Below, piece by piece: positions 7,195 to 16,068 of a stretch of 38,002 nt of DNA. The notes beneath the pieces were generated by a model, which was given only the letters and a program-made list of their open reading frames with translations, ran no database searches and was not told the DNA's origin. Source of the stretch: Alphaproteobacteria bacterium. Lineage in GTDB: Bacteria > Pseudomonadota > Alphaproteobacteria > Rhodobacterales > Rhodobacteraceae. The stretch is taken from assembly GCA_003697125.1 (NCBI GenBank), contig RFGB01000079.1, positions 1 to 38,002 of the forward strand, read 5' to 3'. A program made the position numbers and the translations under genes. How positions within the stretch are numbered: the first letter of the stretch is position 1; the number at the start of each line of letters is the position of its first letter.

Positions 7195-8550
7195 ATGAAC
7201 GTCGCGTCGCATCCCGACCGGATGATCCGTGCCACCGCGGCGCAGGGGACGCATCCCGGCTACATGCCGGGCTTCGGCAACGACTTCGAGACCGAGGCGC
7301 TGCCCGGCGCGCTGCCGCAGGGGATGAACTCGCCCCAGCGCTGCAATTACGGCCTCTATGCCGAACAGCTCTCCGGCTCGGCCTTCACCCAGCCCCGGCC
7401 GGAACGCACCTGGTGCTACCGGATCCGTCCCTCGGTGCGCCATGTCGGGCGCTTCTCGCGCATCGAACTGCCCTATTGGAAGAGCGCGCCCGCCATCCAT
7501 GACGACATCATCTCGCTGGGCCAGTATCGCTGGGACCCGCTTCCGCTGACCGAGGAGAAGCTGACCTGGCTGACCGGCATGCGCACCATGACCACCGCCG
7601 GCGACGTGAATACCCAGGTGGGCATGGCCAGCCACATCTACCTGGTCACCGAATCGATGGTCGACGAATACTTCTATTCGGCCGACAGCGAGCTTCTGAT
7701 CGTGCCCCAGCAGGGCCGGCTGCGCTTTGCCACCGAGCTGGGCGTGATCGATCTGGAGCCCACCGAGATCGCGATCATCCCCCGCGGTCTGGTCTATCGG
7801 GTCGAGGTGCTGGAGGGGCCCTGCCGCGGCTTCGTGTGCGAGAATTACGGCCAGAAGTTCGAGCTGCCGAACCGTGGCCCGATCGGGGCCAACTGCCTGG
7901 CCAATCCCCGCGACTTCAGGACCCCCGTCGCCGCCTTCGAGGATCGCGAGGCGAAGAGCCGCCTGGTCGTCAAGTGGTGCGGCAGCTTCCATGCCACCGA
8001 GATCGACCACAGCCCGCTGGACGTGGTCGCCTGGCACGGCAACTACGCCCCCTGCAAGTATGACCTGAAGGCCTACTGCCCGGTGGGCGCGATCCTGTTC
8101 GACCATCCCGACCCGTCGATCTTCACCGTGCTGACCGCGCCCTCGGGCCTGCCGGGCACCGCGAATATCGACTTCGTGCTGTTCCGTGAACGCTGGATGG
8201 TGGCCGAGAACACCTTCCGCCCGCCCTGGTATCACAAGAACATCATGTCCGAGCTGATGGGCAACATCTACGGCCAGTATGACGCCAAGCCCACCGGCTT
8301 CGTGCCCGGCGGCATGAGCCTGCACAACATGATGCTGCCCCACGGGCCGGACCGGCAGGCCTTCGAGAAGGCGAGCTATTCCGAGCTTGCCCCCGAGAAG
8401 CTCGACAACACCATGTCCTTCATGTTCGAGACCCGCTTCCCGCAGCATCTGACGCCCTTCGCGGCCACCGAGGCGCCGCTGCAGCAGGACTATGTCGACT
8501 GCTGGGCGGGGCTCGAGAAGAAGTTCGACGGAACCCCCGGCCTGAAGTAG
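7195..8550 (+). CDS. hmgA: Homogentisate 1,2-dioxygenase
   Basis: 451-residue non-heme iron dioxygenase that opens the ring of homogentisate to 4-maleylacetoacetate. N-terminal [20 protein letters not shown] and [16 protein letters not shown] are strongly conserved in the family. The iron-binding region [20 protein letters not shown] supplies His and Glu, and [15 protein letters not shown] supplies the second His. The start ATG at 7195 is preceded by AAGGGAGG at 7181-7188; the track's upstream TTG start would run through the probable operator region. It is the first gene of a rightward catabolic operon, facing marR-maiA. Length matches the usual 430-455 residues. Confidence 0.97.
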   Translation: MNVASHPDRMIRATAAQGTHPGYMPGFGNDFETEALPGALPQGMNSPQRCNYGLYAEQLSGSAFTQPRPERTWCYRIRPSVRHVGRFSRIELPYWKSAPAIHDDIISLGQYRWDPLPLTEEKLTWLTGMRTMTTAGDVNTQVGMASHIYLVTESMVDEYFYSADSELLIVPQQGRLRFATELGVIDLEPTEIAIIPRGLVYRVEVLEGPCRGFVCENYGQKFELPNRGPIGANCLANPRDFRTPVAAFEDREAKSRLVVKWCGSFHATEIDHSPLDVVAWHGNYAPCKYDLKAYCPVGAILFDHPDPSIFTVLTAPSGLPGTANIDFVLFRERWMVAENTFRPPWYHKNIMSELMGNIYGQYDAKPTGFVPGGMSLHNMMLPHGPDRQAFEKASYSELAPEKLDNTMSFMFETRFPQHLTPFAATEAPLQQDYVDCWAGLEKKFDGTPGLK

Positions 8551-8577
8551 GACTCGAGGCGGCTCCGGCTGCATGCC

Positions 8578-8606
8578 GGCGGCGGGGGCGGGACCGCCCC
8601 GCCGCC
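8578..8606 (+). other. Strong GC-rich hairpin between hmgA and fahA
   Basis: In the 117-bp hmgA-fahA gap, GGCGGC-g-GGGGCG pairs with CGCCCC-GCCGCC around a GGAC loop, giving a 12-bp stem with one bulged G. No T-tract follows. It could stabilise the hmgA 3' end or attenuate read-through so that hmgA is made in excess of downstream genes. Function is inferred. Confidence 0.4.
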
Positions 8607-8667
8607 GGTCCGGCCGCGGGGGCCGTCCGCGCCTGCTTGGCGGAACGAGGCAAGGAAGGGAGGCGTC

Positions 8668-9945
8668 ATGCCGCTCATGCGATCCTGGGTCGAGAGTGCG
8701 AACCGGCCCGAGACCCATTTCCCGCTGAACAACCTGCCCTGGGGGGTTTTCGCCGCCCATGGCGCCGAGCCGCGCTGCGGCGTGGCGATCGGCGATTTCG
8801 TCCTGGATCTGGCGGGGCTGGAGAGTGTGGGTCTGGTCGAGGCGGGCGGCACGCTGGCCCGGCCCGAGCTGAACGGCCTGATGGCGCAGGGGCCGGCGGT
8901 CTGGCGGGCGCTGCGCGCGCGGCTGCAGGAGATCCTGGCCGAGGACGGGGCCGACGACGCGCTGCGCGCGCGTGTCGCCCCATGGCTGGTGCCGATGGCC
9001 GAGGCGGTGCCCTGCATGCCCTTCCGCGTCCAGGGCTTCACAGACTTCTATGCCGGCAAGCACCACGCCATGAATGTGGGCACCATGTTCCGCGGCCCCG
9101 AGAACGCGCTGCCGCCCAACTGGCTGCACATGCCCATCGGCTACAACGGGCGCGCCTCGACCGTGGTGGTCTCGGGCACGCCGATCCACCGGCCGCTGGG
9201 GCAGATGCGCCCGCCCGGCGCCGAGATGCCGGTCTTCGGCCCGTCCCGGCGGCTCGACATCGAGCTGGAGCTGGGCAACGTGGTCGGCACCGGCAATCCG
9301 ATGGGCCGGCCGGTGACCGTGGCCGAGGCGGAGGGGATGATCTTCGGCCATGTGCTGCTGAACGACTGGTCGGCGCGCGACATCCAGGCATGGGAATACC
9401 AGCCGCTCGGCCCCTTCCAGGGCAAGGCCTTCGCCACCTCGATCAGCCCCTGGGTGGTCAGCCCCGAGGCGCTGGAGCCCTTCCGCTGCGCGGGCCCGGA
9501 GCGGGAGCGGCCGCTGCTGCCCTATCTGCACGAGCCGCGGCCGATGATGTATGACATCCGTCTCGAGGTGCATCTGCGTCCCGCGGACGAGGCGGATGCC
9601 ACGGTGATCTGCCGCACGAATTACCGCGAGATGTATTACTCCGCGCCCCAGCAGCTGGCCCACCACGCCGTCTGCGGCTGCGCCATGCGCCCGGGCGACC
9701 TGATCGGTTCGGGCACCATCTCGGGCCCGACGCGCGACAGCCGCGGCAGTCTTCTGGAACTGACCTGGAACGGGCAGGAGCCGCTGACCCTGGCGGGCGG
9801 CCAGACGCGCAGCTTCCTCGAGGATGGCGACAGCGTCACCCTGACCGGCTGGGCCCAGGGCGACGGCTACCGCATCGGCTTCGGCATCTGCGAGGGCACG
9901 ATCCTGCCCGCCGTCACGGAACCCGACTGGGAGGCATCCCGATGA
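8668..9945 (+). CDS. fahA: Fumarylacetoacetase
   Basis: 425-residue enzyme catalysing the last step: fumarylacetoacetate plus water to fumarate and acetoacetate. The N-terminal SH3-like domain (HFPLNNLPWGVFAAHGAEPR) precedes the FAH catalytic domain. This contains the metal-site motif FTDFYAGKHHAMNVGTMFRG around residue 120, the acidic metal ligands in DIELELGNVVG, and HVLLNDWSARDIQAWEYQPL. GKAFATSISPWVV carries the conserved Lys. A GGAAGGGAGG Shine-Dalgarno precedes ATG 8668. The stop overlaps the start of the MBL-fold gene (ATGA), indicating tight coupling to the rest of the operon. Confidence 0.96.
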   Translation: MPLMRSWVESANRPETHFPLNNLPWGVFAAHGAEPRCGVAIGDFVLDLAGLESVGLVEAGGTLARPELNGLMAQGPAVWRALRARLQEILAEDGADDALRARVAPWLVPMAEAVPCMPFRVQGFTDFYAGKHHAMNVGTMFRGPENALPPNWLHMPIGYNGRASTVVVSGTPIHRPLGQMRPPGAEMPVFGPSRRLDIELELGNVVGTGNPMGRPVTVAEAEGMIFGHVLLNDWSARDIQAWEYQPLGPFQGKAFATSISPWVVSPEALEPFRCAGPERERPLLPYLHEPRPMMYDIRLEVHLRPADEADATVICRTNYREMYYSAPQQLAHHAVCGCAMRPGDLIGSGTISGPTRDSRGSLLELTWNGQEPLTLAGGQTRSFLEDGDSVTLTGWAQGDGYRIGFGICEGTILPAVTEPDWEASR

Positions 9946-10892
9946 GCAAACCCTTCGCCTCGGCCGGCGATCTGGCCGAAAAGACCGTCAGCTTCACCGA
10001 GATCGGCCCCGGCCTGCGGGCCTTCACCGCCGAGGGCGACCCCAACACCGGCGTCATCATCGGCGACGATTCGGTGATGATCGTCGAGGCCCAGGCCACG
10101 CCGCGCCTCGCCCGCAAGGTGATCGAGAAGGTGCGCGAGGTCACCGACAAGCCGATCACCCATCTTGCGCTGACCCATTACCACGCGGTGCGGGTGCTGG
10201 GCGCCTCGGCCTATGGCGCGCGCGAGATCATCATGTCCCACAAGGCCCGCGCCATGGTCGCCGAACGCGGCAAGGAGGACTGGGAGAGCGAGTTCGCCCG
10301 CTTCCCGCGCCTGTTCCAGGGCCATGAGGAGATCCCCGGCCTGACCTGGCCCACCACCACCTTCACCGGGCACATGACCGTCTATCTGGGGCAGCGCCGG
10401 GTCGACCTGATGCAGCTGGGCCGCGCCCATACCGCGGGCGACATCGTCATCCACGTGCCCGATGCCAATGTGATGTTCACCGGCGACATCGTGGAATACC
10501 GCTCGGCCTGCTATTGCGGCGACGGGCATTTCGGCGACTGGCCGGCGACGCTGGAGGCGATCCGCCGCTTCGATCTCGACGCCATCGCCCCCGGGCGGGG
10601 GGATGCGCTGGTCGGGCGCGAGATGGTCAACGCCGCGCTGGATTCCACCGCCGACTTCATCCGCACCACCTATCGGCCGGTGGCCCGCGTCGCCGCGCGT
10701 GGCGGCAGCCTGAAGGAGGCCTGGGACGCCTGCCGCGCCGCCTGCGATCCCAAGTTCTCGGATTACGCGATCTACGAACACTGCCTGCCGTTCAACGTCG
10801 CCCGCGCCTTCGACGAGGCGCAGGGCATCGACACCCCGCGCATCTGGACGGCCGAGCGCGACCGCCAGATGTGGCAGGCCCTGCAGGGCTGA
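9942..10892 (+). CDS. MBL-fold metallo-hydrolase with atypical HYHAVR metal motif
   Basis: 316 residues of metallo-beta-lactamase fold. The canonical HxHxDH signature reads THYHAVRVLGA. The first two His are kept, but the Asp and third His, which serve the second metal, are replaced by Val and Arg. Later elements GRAHTAGDIVIHVPDANVMFTGD (His and bridging Asp) are intact. A one-metal or otherwise modified site is therefore expected. The C-terminal third (about 210-316) is helical and ends QMWQALQG. Its stop-start coupling to fahA and position before the FAD monooxygenase imply a role in the same aromatic pathway. Thioester, lactone or quinone detoxification are possible; no specific substrate can be assigned from sequence. 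Confidence 0.85.
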   Translation: MSKPFASAGDLAEKTVSFTEIGPGLRAFTAEGDPNTGVIIGDDSVMIVEAQATPRLARKVIEKVREVTDKPITHLALTHYHAVRVLGASAYGAREIIMSHKARAMVAERGKEDWESEFARFPRLFQGHEEIPGLTWPTTTFTGHMTVYLGQRRVDLMQLGRAHTAGDIVIHVPDANVMFTGDIVEYRSACYCGDGHFGDWPATLEAIRRFDLDAIAPGRGDALVGREMVNAALDSTADFIRTTYRPVARVAARGGSLKEAWDACRAACDPKFSDYAIYEHCLPFNVARAFDEAQGIDTPRIWTAERDRQMWQALQG

Positions 10893-10928
10893 GGCGGGGA
10901 CCGGGCAGGCGGCACAGGGGGGAACGAC

Positions 10929-12548
10929 ATGGTTGCGGTCCGCTACAAGACGGCGTTCCAGCTCTATCCCTATCAGCGCTCGCCGGACCAGGACCTCAGC
11001 ACGCCGGTCCGCCACCCGGTGGTCATCGTCGGCGGCGGGCCGGTGGGCATGGCGCTGGCGCTGGATCTGGGGCTGAAGGGCATCCGCGTGGTGGTGCTCG
11101 ACGACCACGAAGGCGTCGGAATGGGCTCGCGGGCGATCTGCTTCGCCAAGCGCACGCTGGAGATCTGCGACCGCCTGGGCTGCGGCCAGCCGATGGTCGA
11201 CAAGGGCGTGGTCTGGAACCTGGGCCGGGTGTTTCGCGACACCCACGAGCTCTACAGCTTCAACCTGCTGCCCGAGGACGGCCATCGCCGCCCCGCCTTC
11301 ATCAACCTGCAGCAGCCCCATTTCGAACGCTTCATCGTCGAACGGATCCGCGAGGTGCAGGCCCGCGGCGCCCCGATCGAGATCCGCGGCGTCAACCAGG
11401 TCATCGGCGTCGAGCCGCGCGGGGATCATGTCGCGCTGGAGATCGACACCCCCGACGGCCCCTACCGGGCCGAGGCCGACTGGCTGGTCGCCTGCGACGG
11501 GGCGCGCTCGCCGGTGCGCGAGATGCTCGGCCTGGGCTTCAAGGGGCGCGTCTTCCAGGACAACTTCCTGATCGCCGATGTGCGGATGAAGGCGGATTTC
11601 CCGACCGAGCGCTGGTTCTGGTTCGATCCCCCCTTCAACCGCGGCCAGTCGGTCCTGCTGCACAAGCAGCCCGACGACATCTGGCGCATCGACTTCCAGC
11701 TGGGCTGGAACATCGACCGCAAGGCGGTGGTCGAACCCGAAAGCGTGCTGGCGCGGGTGCGCGCCATGCTGCCCGACACCCCGGTCGAGCTGGTCTGGAC
11801 CTCGGTCTACACCTTCCAGTGCTGCACGATGGAGCGCTACCGCCACGGGCGGGTGTTCTTCGCCGGCGATGCCGCGCATCAGGTCTCGCCCTTCGGCGCG
11901 CGCGGGGCCAATTCCGGCATCCAGGACGTGGACAACCTGGCCTGGAAGCTGGCCCTGGTGCTGCGGGGGCAGGCGGGCGAGGCGCTGCTGGACAGCTATG
12001 ACCTGGAACGCCGCCACGCGGCCGAGGAGAACATCCTCAACTCCACCCGCTCGACCGACTTCATCACCCCCAAGACCCCGGTCAGCCGCATGTTCCGCGA
12101 CGCGGTGCTGGACCTCGCCGAACGCGCGCCCTTCGCCCGCAGCCTGGTCAATACCGGGCGGCTGTCGGTGCCCGCGGTGCTCGACGGCTCGCCTCTGAAC
12201 GGGCCGGACGATGCGGCCCTGCCCGCCCGCACCCGCCCGGGCGCGCCGGCGGTGGATGCGCCGACCGAGCGGGGCTGGCTGCTGGGCCTGCTGGGCGACG
12301 AGTTCCGCCTGCTGTGCCTGAACACCGAACATCCGGCGGTCACGGTCGGCGGCGTCACCGCCGCGCCGGTGCAGCTGTCCACCGAGGGCTGGCCGCATCT
12401 GGCCGAGCGCTGGCTGGGCGATGCGCCGCGCGCGGTCTGCCTGATCCGGCCAGACCAGCATGTGGCGGCGCGCTGGATCGATCCCGCGCCGGGCGCGGTG
12501 GCCGCCGCGCTGGCGCGTGCCATGGGGCTTGCCGATGCTGAAGCTTGA
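10929..12548 (+). CDS. FAD-dependent aromatic monooxygenase (MhpA/MhaA-like), probable hydroxyphenylacetate to homogentisate hydroxylase
   Basis: 539-residue class A flavoprotein monooxygenase. The FAD dinucleotide fold is VVIVGGGPVGMALALDLGLKG at about residue 35, the central motif DWLVACDGARSPVRE follows at about 190, and the GD motif is FFAGDAAHQVSPFGARGANSG at about 315. The C-terminal region (about 420-539) has the thioredoxin-like extension of phenol/MhpA-type hydroxylases. It sits in the homogentisate operon and overlaps the start of a 67-aa DUF2783 gene. The pairing recalls Pseudomonas putida U MhaA (flavoprotein) plus MhaB (small coupling protein), which hydroxylate 3-hydroxyphenylacetate to homogentisate. 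The family assignment is solid; the substrate is inferred from context. 4-Hydroxyphenylacetate 1-hydroxylation is an alternative. Confidence 0.85.
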   Translation: MVAVRYKTAFQLYPYQRSPDQDLSTPVRHPVVIVGGGPVGMALALDLGLKGIRVVVLDDHEGVGMGSRAICFAKRTLEICDRLGCGQPMVDKGVVWNLGRVFRDTHELYSFNLLPEDGHRRPAFINLQQPHFERFIVERIREVQARGAPIEIRGVNQVIGVEPRGDHVALEIDTPDGPYRAEADWLVACDGARSPVREMLGLGFKGRVFQDNFLIADVRMKADFPTERWFWFDPPFNRGQSVLLHKQPDDIWRIDFQLGWNIDRKAVVEPESVLARVRAMLPDTPVELVWTSVYTFQCCTMERYRHGRVFFAGDAAHQVSPFGARGANSGIQDVDNLAWKLALVLRGQAGEALLDSYDLERRHAAEENILNSTRSTDFITPKTPVSRMFRDAVLDLAERAPFARSLVNTGRLSVPAVLDGSPLNGPDDAALPARTRPGAPAVDAPTERGWLLGLLGDEFRLLCLNTEHPAVTVGGVTAAPVQLSTEGWPHLAERWLGDAPRAVCLIRPDQHVAARWIDPAPGAVAAALARAMGLADAEA

Positions 12549-12738
12549 TCCGAACCTGCCCGACCCCGACGGTTTCTATGCCGAGCTTCTGGCCGCGCAT
12601 GAGGGGCTGACCGAAGCCGAGAGCCACGCGCTGAACGCCCGGCTGGTCCTGATCCTGGCCAATCACATCGGCGACCGCGCGGTGCTGGCCGAGGCGCTGA
12701 CGCTGGCGCGCGAGACCGCCGCGGGGGGGCGCCGGTGA
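12535..12738 (+). CDS. DUF2783 small protein, possible coupling subunit of the upstream monooxygenase
   Basis: 67-residue acidic helical protein: LDPNLPDPDGFYAELLAAHE followed by GLTEAESHALNARLVLILAN. It has no signal peptide and no membrane segment. It starts 14 bp inside the FAD monooxygenase gene, and its stop overlaps the VOC gene start, so its dosage is tied to both. The pattern (N-terminal D-P-D-x-FY, then hLTxxxSxxxNARLhLhLANHIGD) fits DUF2783 as I recall it. DUF2783 proteins commonly follow FAD monooxygenases. By analogy with MhaB it may couple NADH oxidation to hydroxylation. Function unproven; identity with MhaB would need an alignment. Confidence 0.75.
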   Translation: MLKLDPNLPDPDGFYAELLAAHEGLTEAESHALNARLVLILANHIGDRAVLAEALTLARETAAGGRR

Positions 12739-13142
12739 TCCCGGGGCTGGGGGCGATCCTGGAAACCTGCATCTATGCCCCCGATCTGGACGCGGCCGAA
12801 GCCTTCTATGGCGGCATCCTGGGGCTGCGCCGCCATGCGCGCGCGGGCGACCGGCATCTGTTCTATCGCTGCGGGGGGCAGATGCTGCTGATCTTCAACC
12901 CCGCGGCCACCGAACGGCCCGATCCCGCCGCGCCGCTGCCGGTGCCGCCCCATGGGGCGCGGGGGCCGGGGCATCTGTGCCTGCGCAGCAACGATCTGGA
13001 CGCGACGCGCGCGGCGCTGACCGCGGCCGGAATCCGGATCGAGGCCGAACTGACCTGGCCCGGCGGCGGCCGGTCGATCTATGTCCGCGATCCCGCCGGC
13101 AATTCGGTGGAATTCGCCGAGGCCCGCATCTGGGGGCTGTAG
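12735..13142 (+). CDS. VOC (glyoxalase/extradiol dioxygenase superfamily) protein
   Basis: 135 residues with two beta-alpha-beta-beta-beta modules typical of a single VOC domain. The first is LETCIYAPDLDAAEAFYGGILGL, then GPGHLCLRSNDLDATRAALTAAGI, and the end is SIYVRDPAGNSVEFAEARIWGL, where the Glu is the usual metal ligand. The GTG start at 12735 overlaps the preceding TGA (GTGA), indicating translational coupling. It is too short to be 4-hydroxyphenylpyruvate dioxygenase (about 350 aa or more). It is last in the hmgA operon, so it may act on a side product or aid the monooxygenase step. The reaction is unknown. Confidence 0.85.
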   Translation: MIPGLGAILETCIYAPDLDAAEAFYGGILGLRRHARAGDRHLFYRCGGQMLLIFNPAATERPDPAAPLPVPPHGARGPGHLCLRSNDLDATRAALTAAGIRIEAELTWPGGGRSIYVRDPAGNSVEFAEARIWGL

Positions 13143-13145
13143 CGC

Positions 13146-13586
13146 TCAGACGCGCCGGCGCGGCATCCAGGGGCGGAACGGGCCGCCGGACGGGGCGAGC
13201 CTTTCCTCCACACAGCCCAGCGGGTCCAGCCCGAGGCGGGCCAGCGGCGGCGGCGCGGACGGGTCGTGGAACGCCCCGCACAGCCGGTAGCGCCCGGCGG
13301 ACAGGCGGCGATAGCCAAGCCCGTGCCCGCGGGCGGCGGCGGTCAGCGCCTCCTCTCCCGCAAGGGTGCGGCACAGGCCGGGCAGGGCGTCGGGATCGAC
13401 CCTTGCCGGCAGCGCGCCGACCCGCTGCGCGGTGCAGCGGACCGCGGCGCGCACCGCAAGGAACGCCCGGGCGCGTTCGGCATCCGCGCTGGCCGCCTGC
13501 AGCGACACCAGCCCCCCCGCGGCGCCATGGGCCAGCGCGGTGGCAAGCGCGAGCGTCAGGCAGAACCTCGCAACGGCTCGAAACAT
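13146..13586 (-). CDS. Small exported hypothetical protein
   Basis: 146 residues starting FRAVARFCLTLALATALAHGAAGG, a signal-peptide-like hydrophobic N-terminus. The remainder has four Cys (VRCTAQ, GLCRTL, RLCGAF, LGCVEE), which could form two disulfides in the periplasm, and an Arg/Pro-rich tail. ATG 13586 has GGAG 7 nt upstream. I do not recognise a domain. The track shows it only as the C-terminus of a 1017-aa shadow ORF antisense to coxL; its own RBS, signal peptide and GC-rich third positions argue it is real. It converges on the VOC gene with 3 bp between stops and is divergent from the coxL-like gene. Confidence 0.65.
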   Translation of the reverse strand: MFRAVARFCLTLALATALAHGAAGGLVSLQAASADAERARAFLAVRAAVRCTAQRVGALPARVDPDALPGLCRTLAGEEALTAAARGHGLGYRRLSAGRYRLCGAFHDPSAPPPLARLGLDPLGCVEERLAPSGGPFRPWMPRRRV

Positions 13587-13757
13587 CACGCAACTCCGCA
13601 TCGCCGCAAATCCGCCCCAATTTCGCCACAATTGCGCCGCGATTGCAACCCTTCCGCCGCCGGCCCGGCGGGCGGGGCGGGAAATCGCCATGGACGCCGA
13701 TGCGCGGATCGCTAGGCTGGGGCATGATTCTGGAATTCGGCGACGAGGAGCCTTGCC

Positions 13758-16058
13758 ATGATGAAGTTCGGCGTGAGCCAGCCTGTCCGGCGCAAGGAGG
13801 ATCAGCGCTTCCTGACCGGGCATGGCCGCTACATCGACGACATCGCCCCGCGCCAGGCGCTGCGGCTGGTCGTGGTCCGCTCGCCGGTCGCCCATGGCGT
13901 GATCCGCCGCCTCGACGTCTCCGCCGCCCGCGGCGCCCCTGGGGTGCATCTGGTGCTGACCGCGGCCGATCTGGCGCCCGGGCTCGACAACCGGATCGAG
14001 TTCATGGTCACCCAGAACCGCGACGGATCGAAGGCCGCCGCCCCGCTGCATCCGATCCTGGCGACAGACCGGGTGCGCTATGTGGGCCAGCCCGTGGCCG
14101 CCATCCTCGCCGACAGCCTGTCCCATGCGCGCGATGCGGCCGAGCTGGTCGAGCTGAAGATAGACGAGCTTCCCGTGCACATGGAACTGGCCCCGGGCGG
14201 ACCCGCGCTGCATGAGGAGGCGCCCGACAATGTCTGCTTCGACTGGGCCATCGGCGACGAGGCGGCGACCGAGGCGGCCTTCGCCCGCGCCGCGCATCGC
14301 GTGCGGCTGGATCTGGTGGACAACCGCGTGATCGCCAATCCGATGGAGCCGCGCGGCTGCTTCGCCGAATGGGACGGCAGCCGGCTGCACCTCGCCTTCT
14401 CGGGGCAGGGGGTCTGGGGCCTGAAGGCCGAGCTCGCCCGCAAGATGGGGCTGGACGAATCCGCGGTCCGGGTGACCAATCCCGATGTCGGCGGCGGCTT
14501 CGGGATGAAGGCCTTCGCCTATCCCGAATATTTCCTGTGCGCCGAGGCCGCCCGGCGGCTGGGCCGCCCGGTGCGCTGGATGGCCGAGCGGGGCGAGGGG
14601 ATGCTGTCCGACTATTCCGGGCGCGACCATGTCTCGGTGCTGGAGGGCGCCTTCGACGCCGATCACCGGCTGATCGCGCTGCGCTATCTCAACACCGTCA
14701 ATCTCGGCGCCTATTGCGCCCCCTTCGGCCAGGGCGTGCCGACCTTCGCGGCCAGCCGGGTGCTGACCTCGGTCTACGACGTTCCCACCGCCTTCATGCA
14801 TGTGAAGGGGATCTTCACCAACACCACCCCGGTCGACGCCTATCGCGGCGCCGGCCGGCCCGAGACGATCTACGCGGTTGACCGGCTGATGGACCATGCC
14901 GCGCGCGAGCTGGGCCTGGACCCGATCGCGCTCAGGCGCCGCAACTTCATCCCGCGCGAGAAGTTCCCCTACAAGACCGTGTCGGGAGAGACCTATGACG
15001 TGGGCGATTTCGGCCGGGTGCTGGACCGCGCGCTGAAGGAGGCGGACGTCGCCGGCTTCCCCGCCCGGCGCGCCGAGGCCGCCCGCCGGGGCAGGGCCCG
15101 CGGCATCGGCATCTGCTACTACATCGAATCGATCCTCGGCGCCCAGAACGAGACCACCCGGATCGAGTTCGCCGATGACGGGATGGTCAACCTCTATGTC
15201 GGCACCCAGTCGAACGGGCAGGGGCACGAGACGGTCTTCGCCCAGATCCTGCATCAGCGCAGCGGCATCCCCTTCGAGAAGATCCGCTTCGTCCAGGGCG
15301 ATTCCGACCTGATCGCGACCGGCGGCGGCACCGGGGGATCGCGCTCGGTCACCATGCAGGGCAACTCGATCAACGCCACCGCCGACCTGATGGTGAACCG
15401 CTTCATGGCGCTGGCCGAGGAGGAGCTGGAGGCCGCCGCGGCCGACATCCATTTCGAGGATGGCGTCTTCCGCGTGAAGGGGACCGACCGGACCTGCGAT
15501 CTGATGACGCTGGCCGAACGGGCCCGGCGCGAGGGGCGCGCGGAGCTTCTGGTGACCGAGCACGAGAACACCGTGCCCGGCCGATCCTTTCCCAATGGCT
15601 GCCATGTCGCCGAGGTCGAGGTCGATCCCGAGACCGGCCAGACCCGGGTGGTGAAATACACCGTGGTCGACGACTTCGGCGTGCTGATCAATCCGATGCT
15701 GGCCGAGGGGCAGGTCCATGGCGGGGTGGTGCAGGGGATCGGCCAGGCGATCACCGAGCATGTCGTGCACGATGCCGACGGCCAGCTTCTGACCGCCAGC
15801 TTCATGGACTATGCCATGCCGCGGGCCGACGACGTGCCGATGATCCCCTTCCATGCCGAGCTGGTCCCCTCGACCGCCAACGAGATCGGCATGAAGGGCT
15901 GCGGCGAGGCCGGCACCGTCGGCGCGCTGGCGGCGGTGACCAATGCGGCGCTGGACGCGCTGTGGCCGCTGGGGGTGCGGCGGGTCGACATGCCGATGAC
16001 ACCCCTCGCCATGTGGCAGCGCATCCGGGCGGCCGAGCGCCAGCGGGCGGCCGAATAG
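13758..16058 (+). CDS. Xanthine dehydrogenase/CO dehydrogenase family molybdopterin-binding subunit (form II CoxL-like), orphan
   Basis: 766-residue molybdenum hydroxylase large subunit. The N-terminal FGVSQPVRRKEDQRFLTGHGRYIDD is typical of CoxL-type proteins. The Moco loops PDVGGGFGMKAFAYPEYF (about residue 245), VDAYRGAGRPETIYAVDRLMD (about 357) and MKGCGEAGTVGALAAVTNA (near the C-terminus, with the catalytic Glu) are present. The active-site loop is AYRGAGR, which marks form II, rather than AYxCSFR of true CO dehydrogenase, so the substrate is probably an aldehyde or N-heterocycle. GAGGAG precedes the ATG at 13758 by 7 nt. The [2Fe-2S] small subunit and FAD medium subunit that normally accompany it are not in this window; both neighbours are small exported proteins on the other strand. 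Confidence 0.92.
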   Translation: MMKFGVSQPVRRKEDQRFLTGHGRYIDDIAPRQALRLVVVRSPVAHGVIRRLDVSAARGAPGVHLVLTAADLAPGLDNRIEFMVTQNRDGSKAAAPLHPILATDRVRYVGQPVAAILADSLSHARDAAELVELKIDELPVHMELAPGGPALHEEAPDNVCFDWAIGDEAATEAAFARAAHRVRLDLVDNRVIANPMEPRGCFAEWDGSRLHLAFSGQGVWGLKAELARKMGLDESAVRVTNPDVGGGFGMKAFAYPEYFLCAEAARRLGRPVRWMAERGEGMLSDYSGRDHVSVLEGAFDADHRLIALRYLNTVNLGAYCAPFGQGVPTFAASRVLTSVYDVPTAFMHVKGIFTNTTPVDAYRGAGRPETIYAVDRLMDHAARELGLDPIALRRRNFIPREKFPYKTVSGETYDVGDFGRVLDRALKEADVAGFPARRAEAARRGRARGIGICYYIESILGAQNETTRIEFADDGMVNLYVGTQSNGQGHETVFAQILHQRSGIPFEKIRFVQGDSDLIATGGGTGGSRSVTMQGNSINATADLMVNRFMALAEEELEAAAADIHFEDGVFRVKGTDRTCDLMTLAERARREGRAELLVTEHENTVPGRSFPNGCHVAEVEVDPETGQTRVVKYTVVDDFGVLINPMLAEGQVHGGVVQGIGQAITEHVVHDADGQLLTASFMDYAMPRADDVPMIPFHAELVPSTANEIGMKGCGEAGTVGALAAVTNAALDALWPLGVRRVDMPMTPLAMWQRIRAAERQRAAE

Positions 16059-16068
16059 CCGCCCCGCA

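Noticed and set aside
6598-9666. 1022-aa minus-strand ORF across marR, hmgA and fahA
   Set aside because: Antisense shadow of strongly recognisable genes caused by high GC; only its 3' end (6598-7032) is the real marR.
9867-12461. 864-aa minus-strand ORF
   Set aside because: Composition (Gln/His/Arg/Gly-rich) and lack of any motif mark it as antisense of the MBL and FAD monooxygenase genes.
12735-13142. VOC protein as 4-hydroxyphenylpyruvate dioxygenase
   Set aside because: At 135 aa it is a single VOC module, far shorter than the two-domain HPPD.
13758-16058. True CO dehydrogenase (coxL form I)
   Set aside because: The active-site loop is AYRGAGR, not AYxCSFR, and coxM/coxS are missing.
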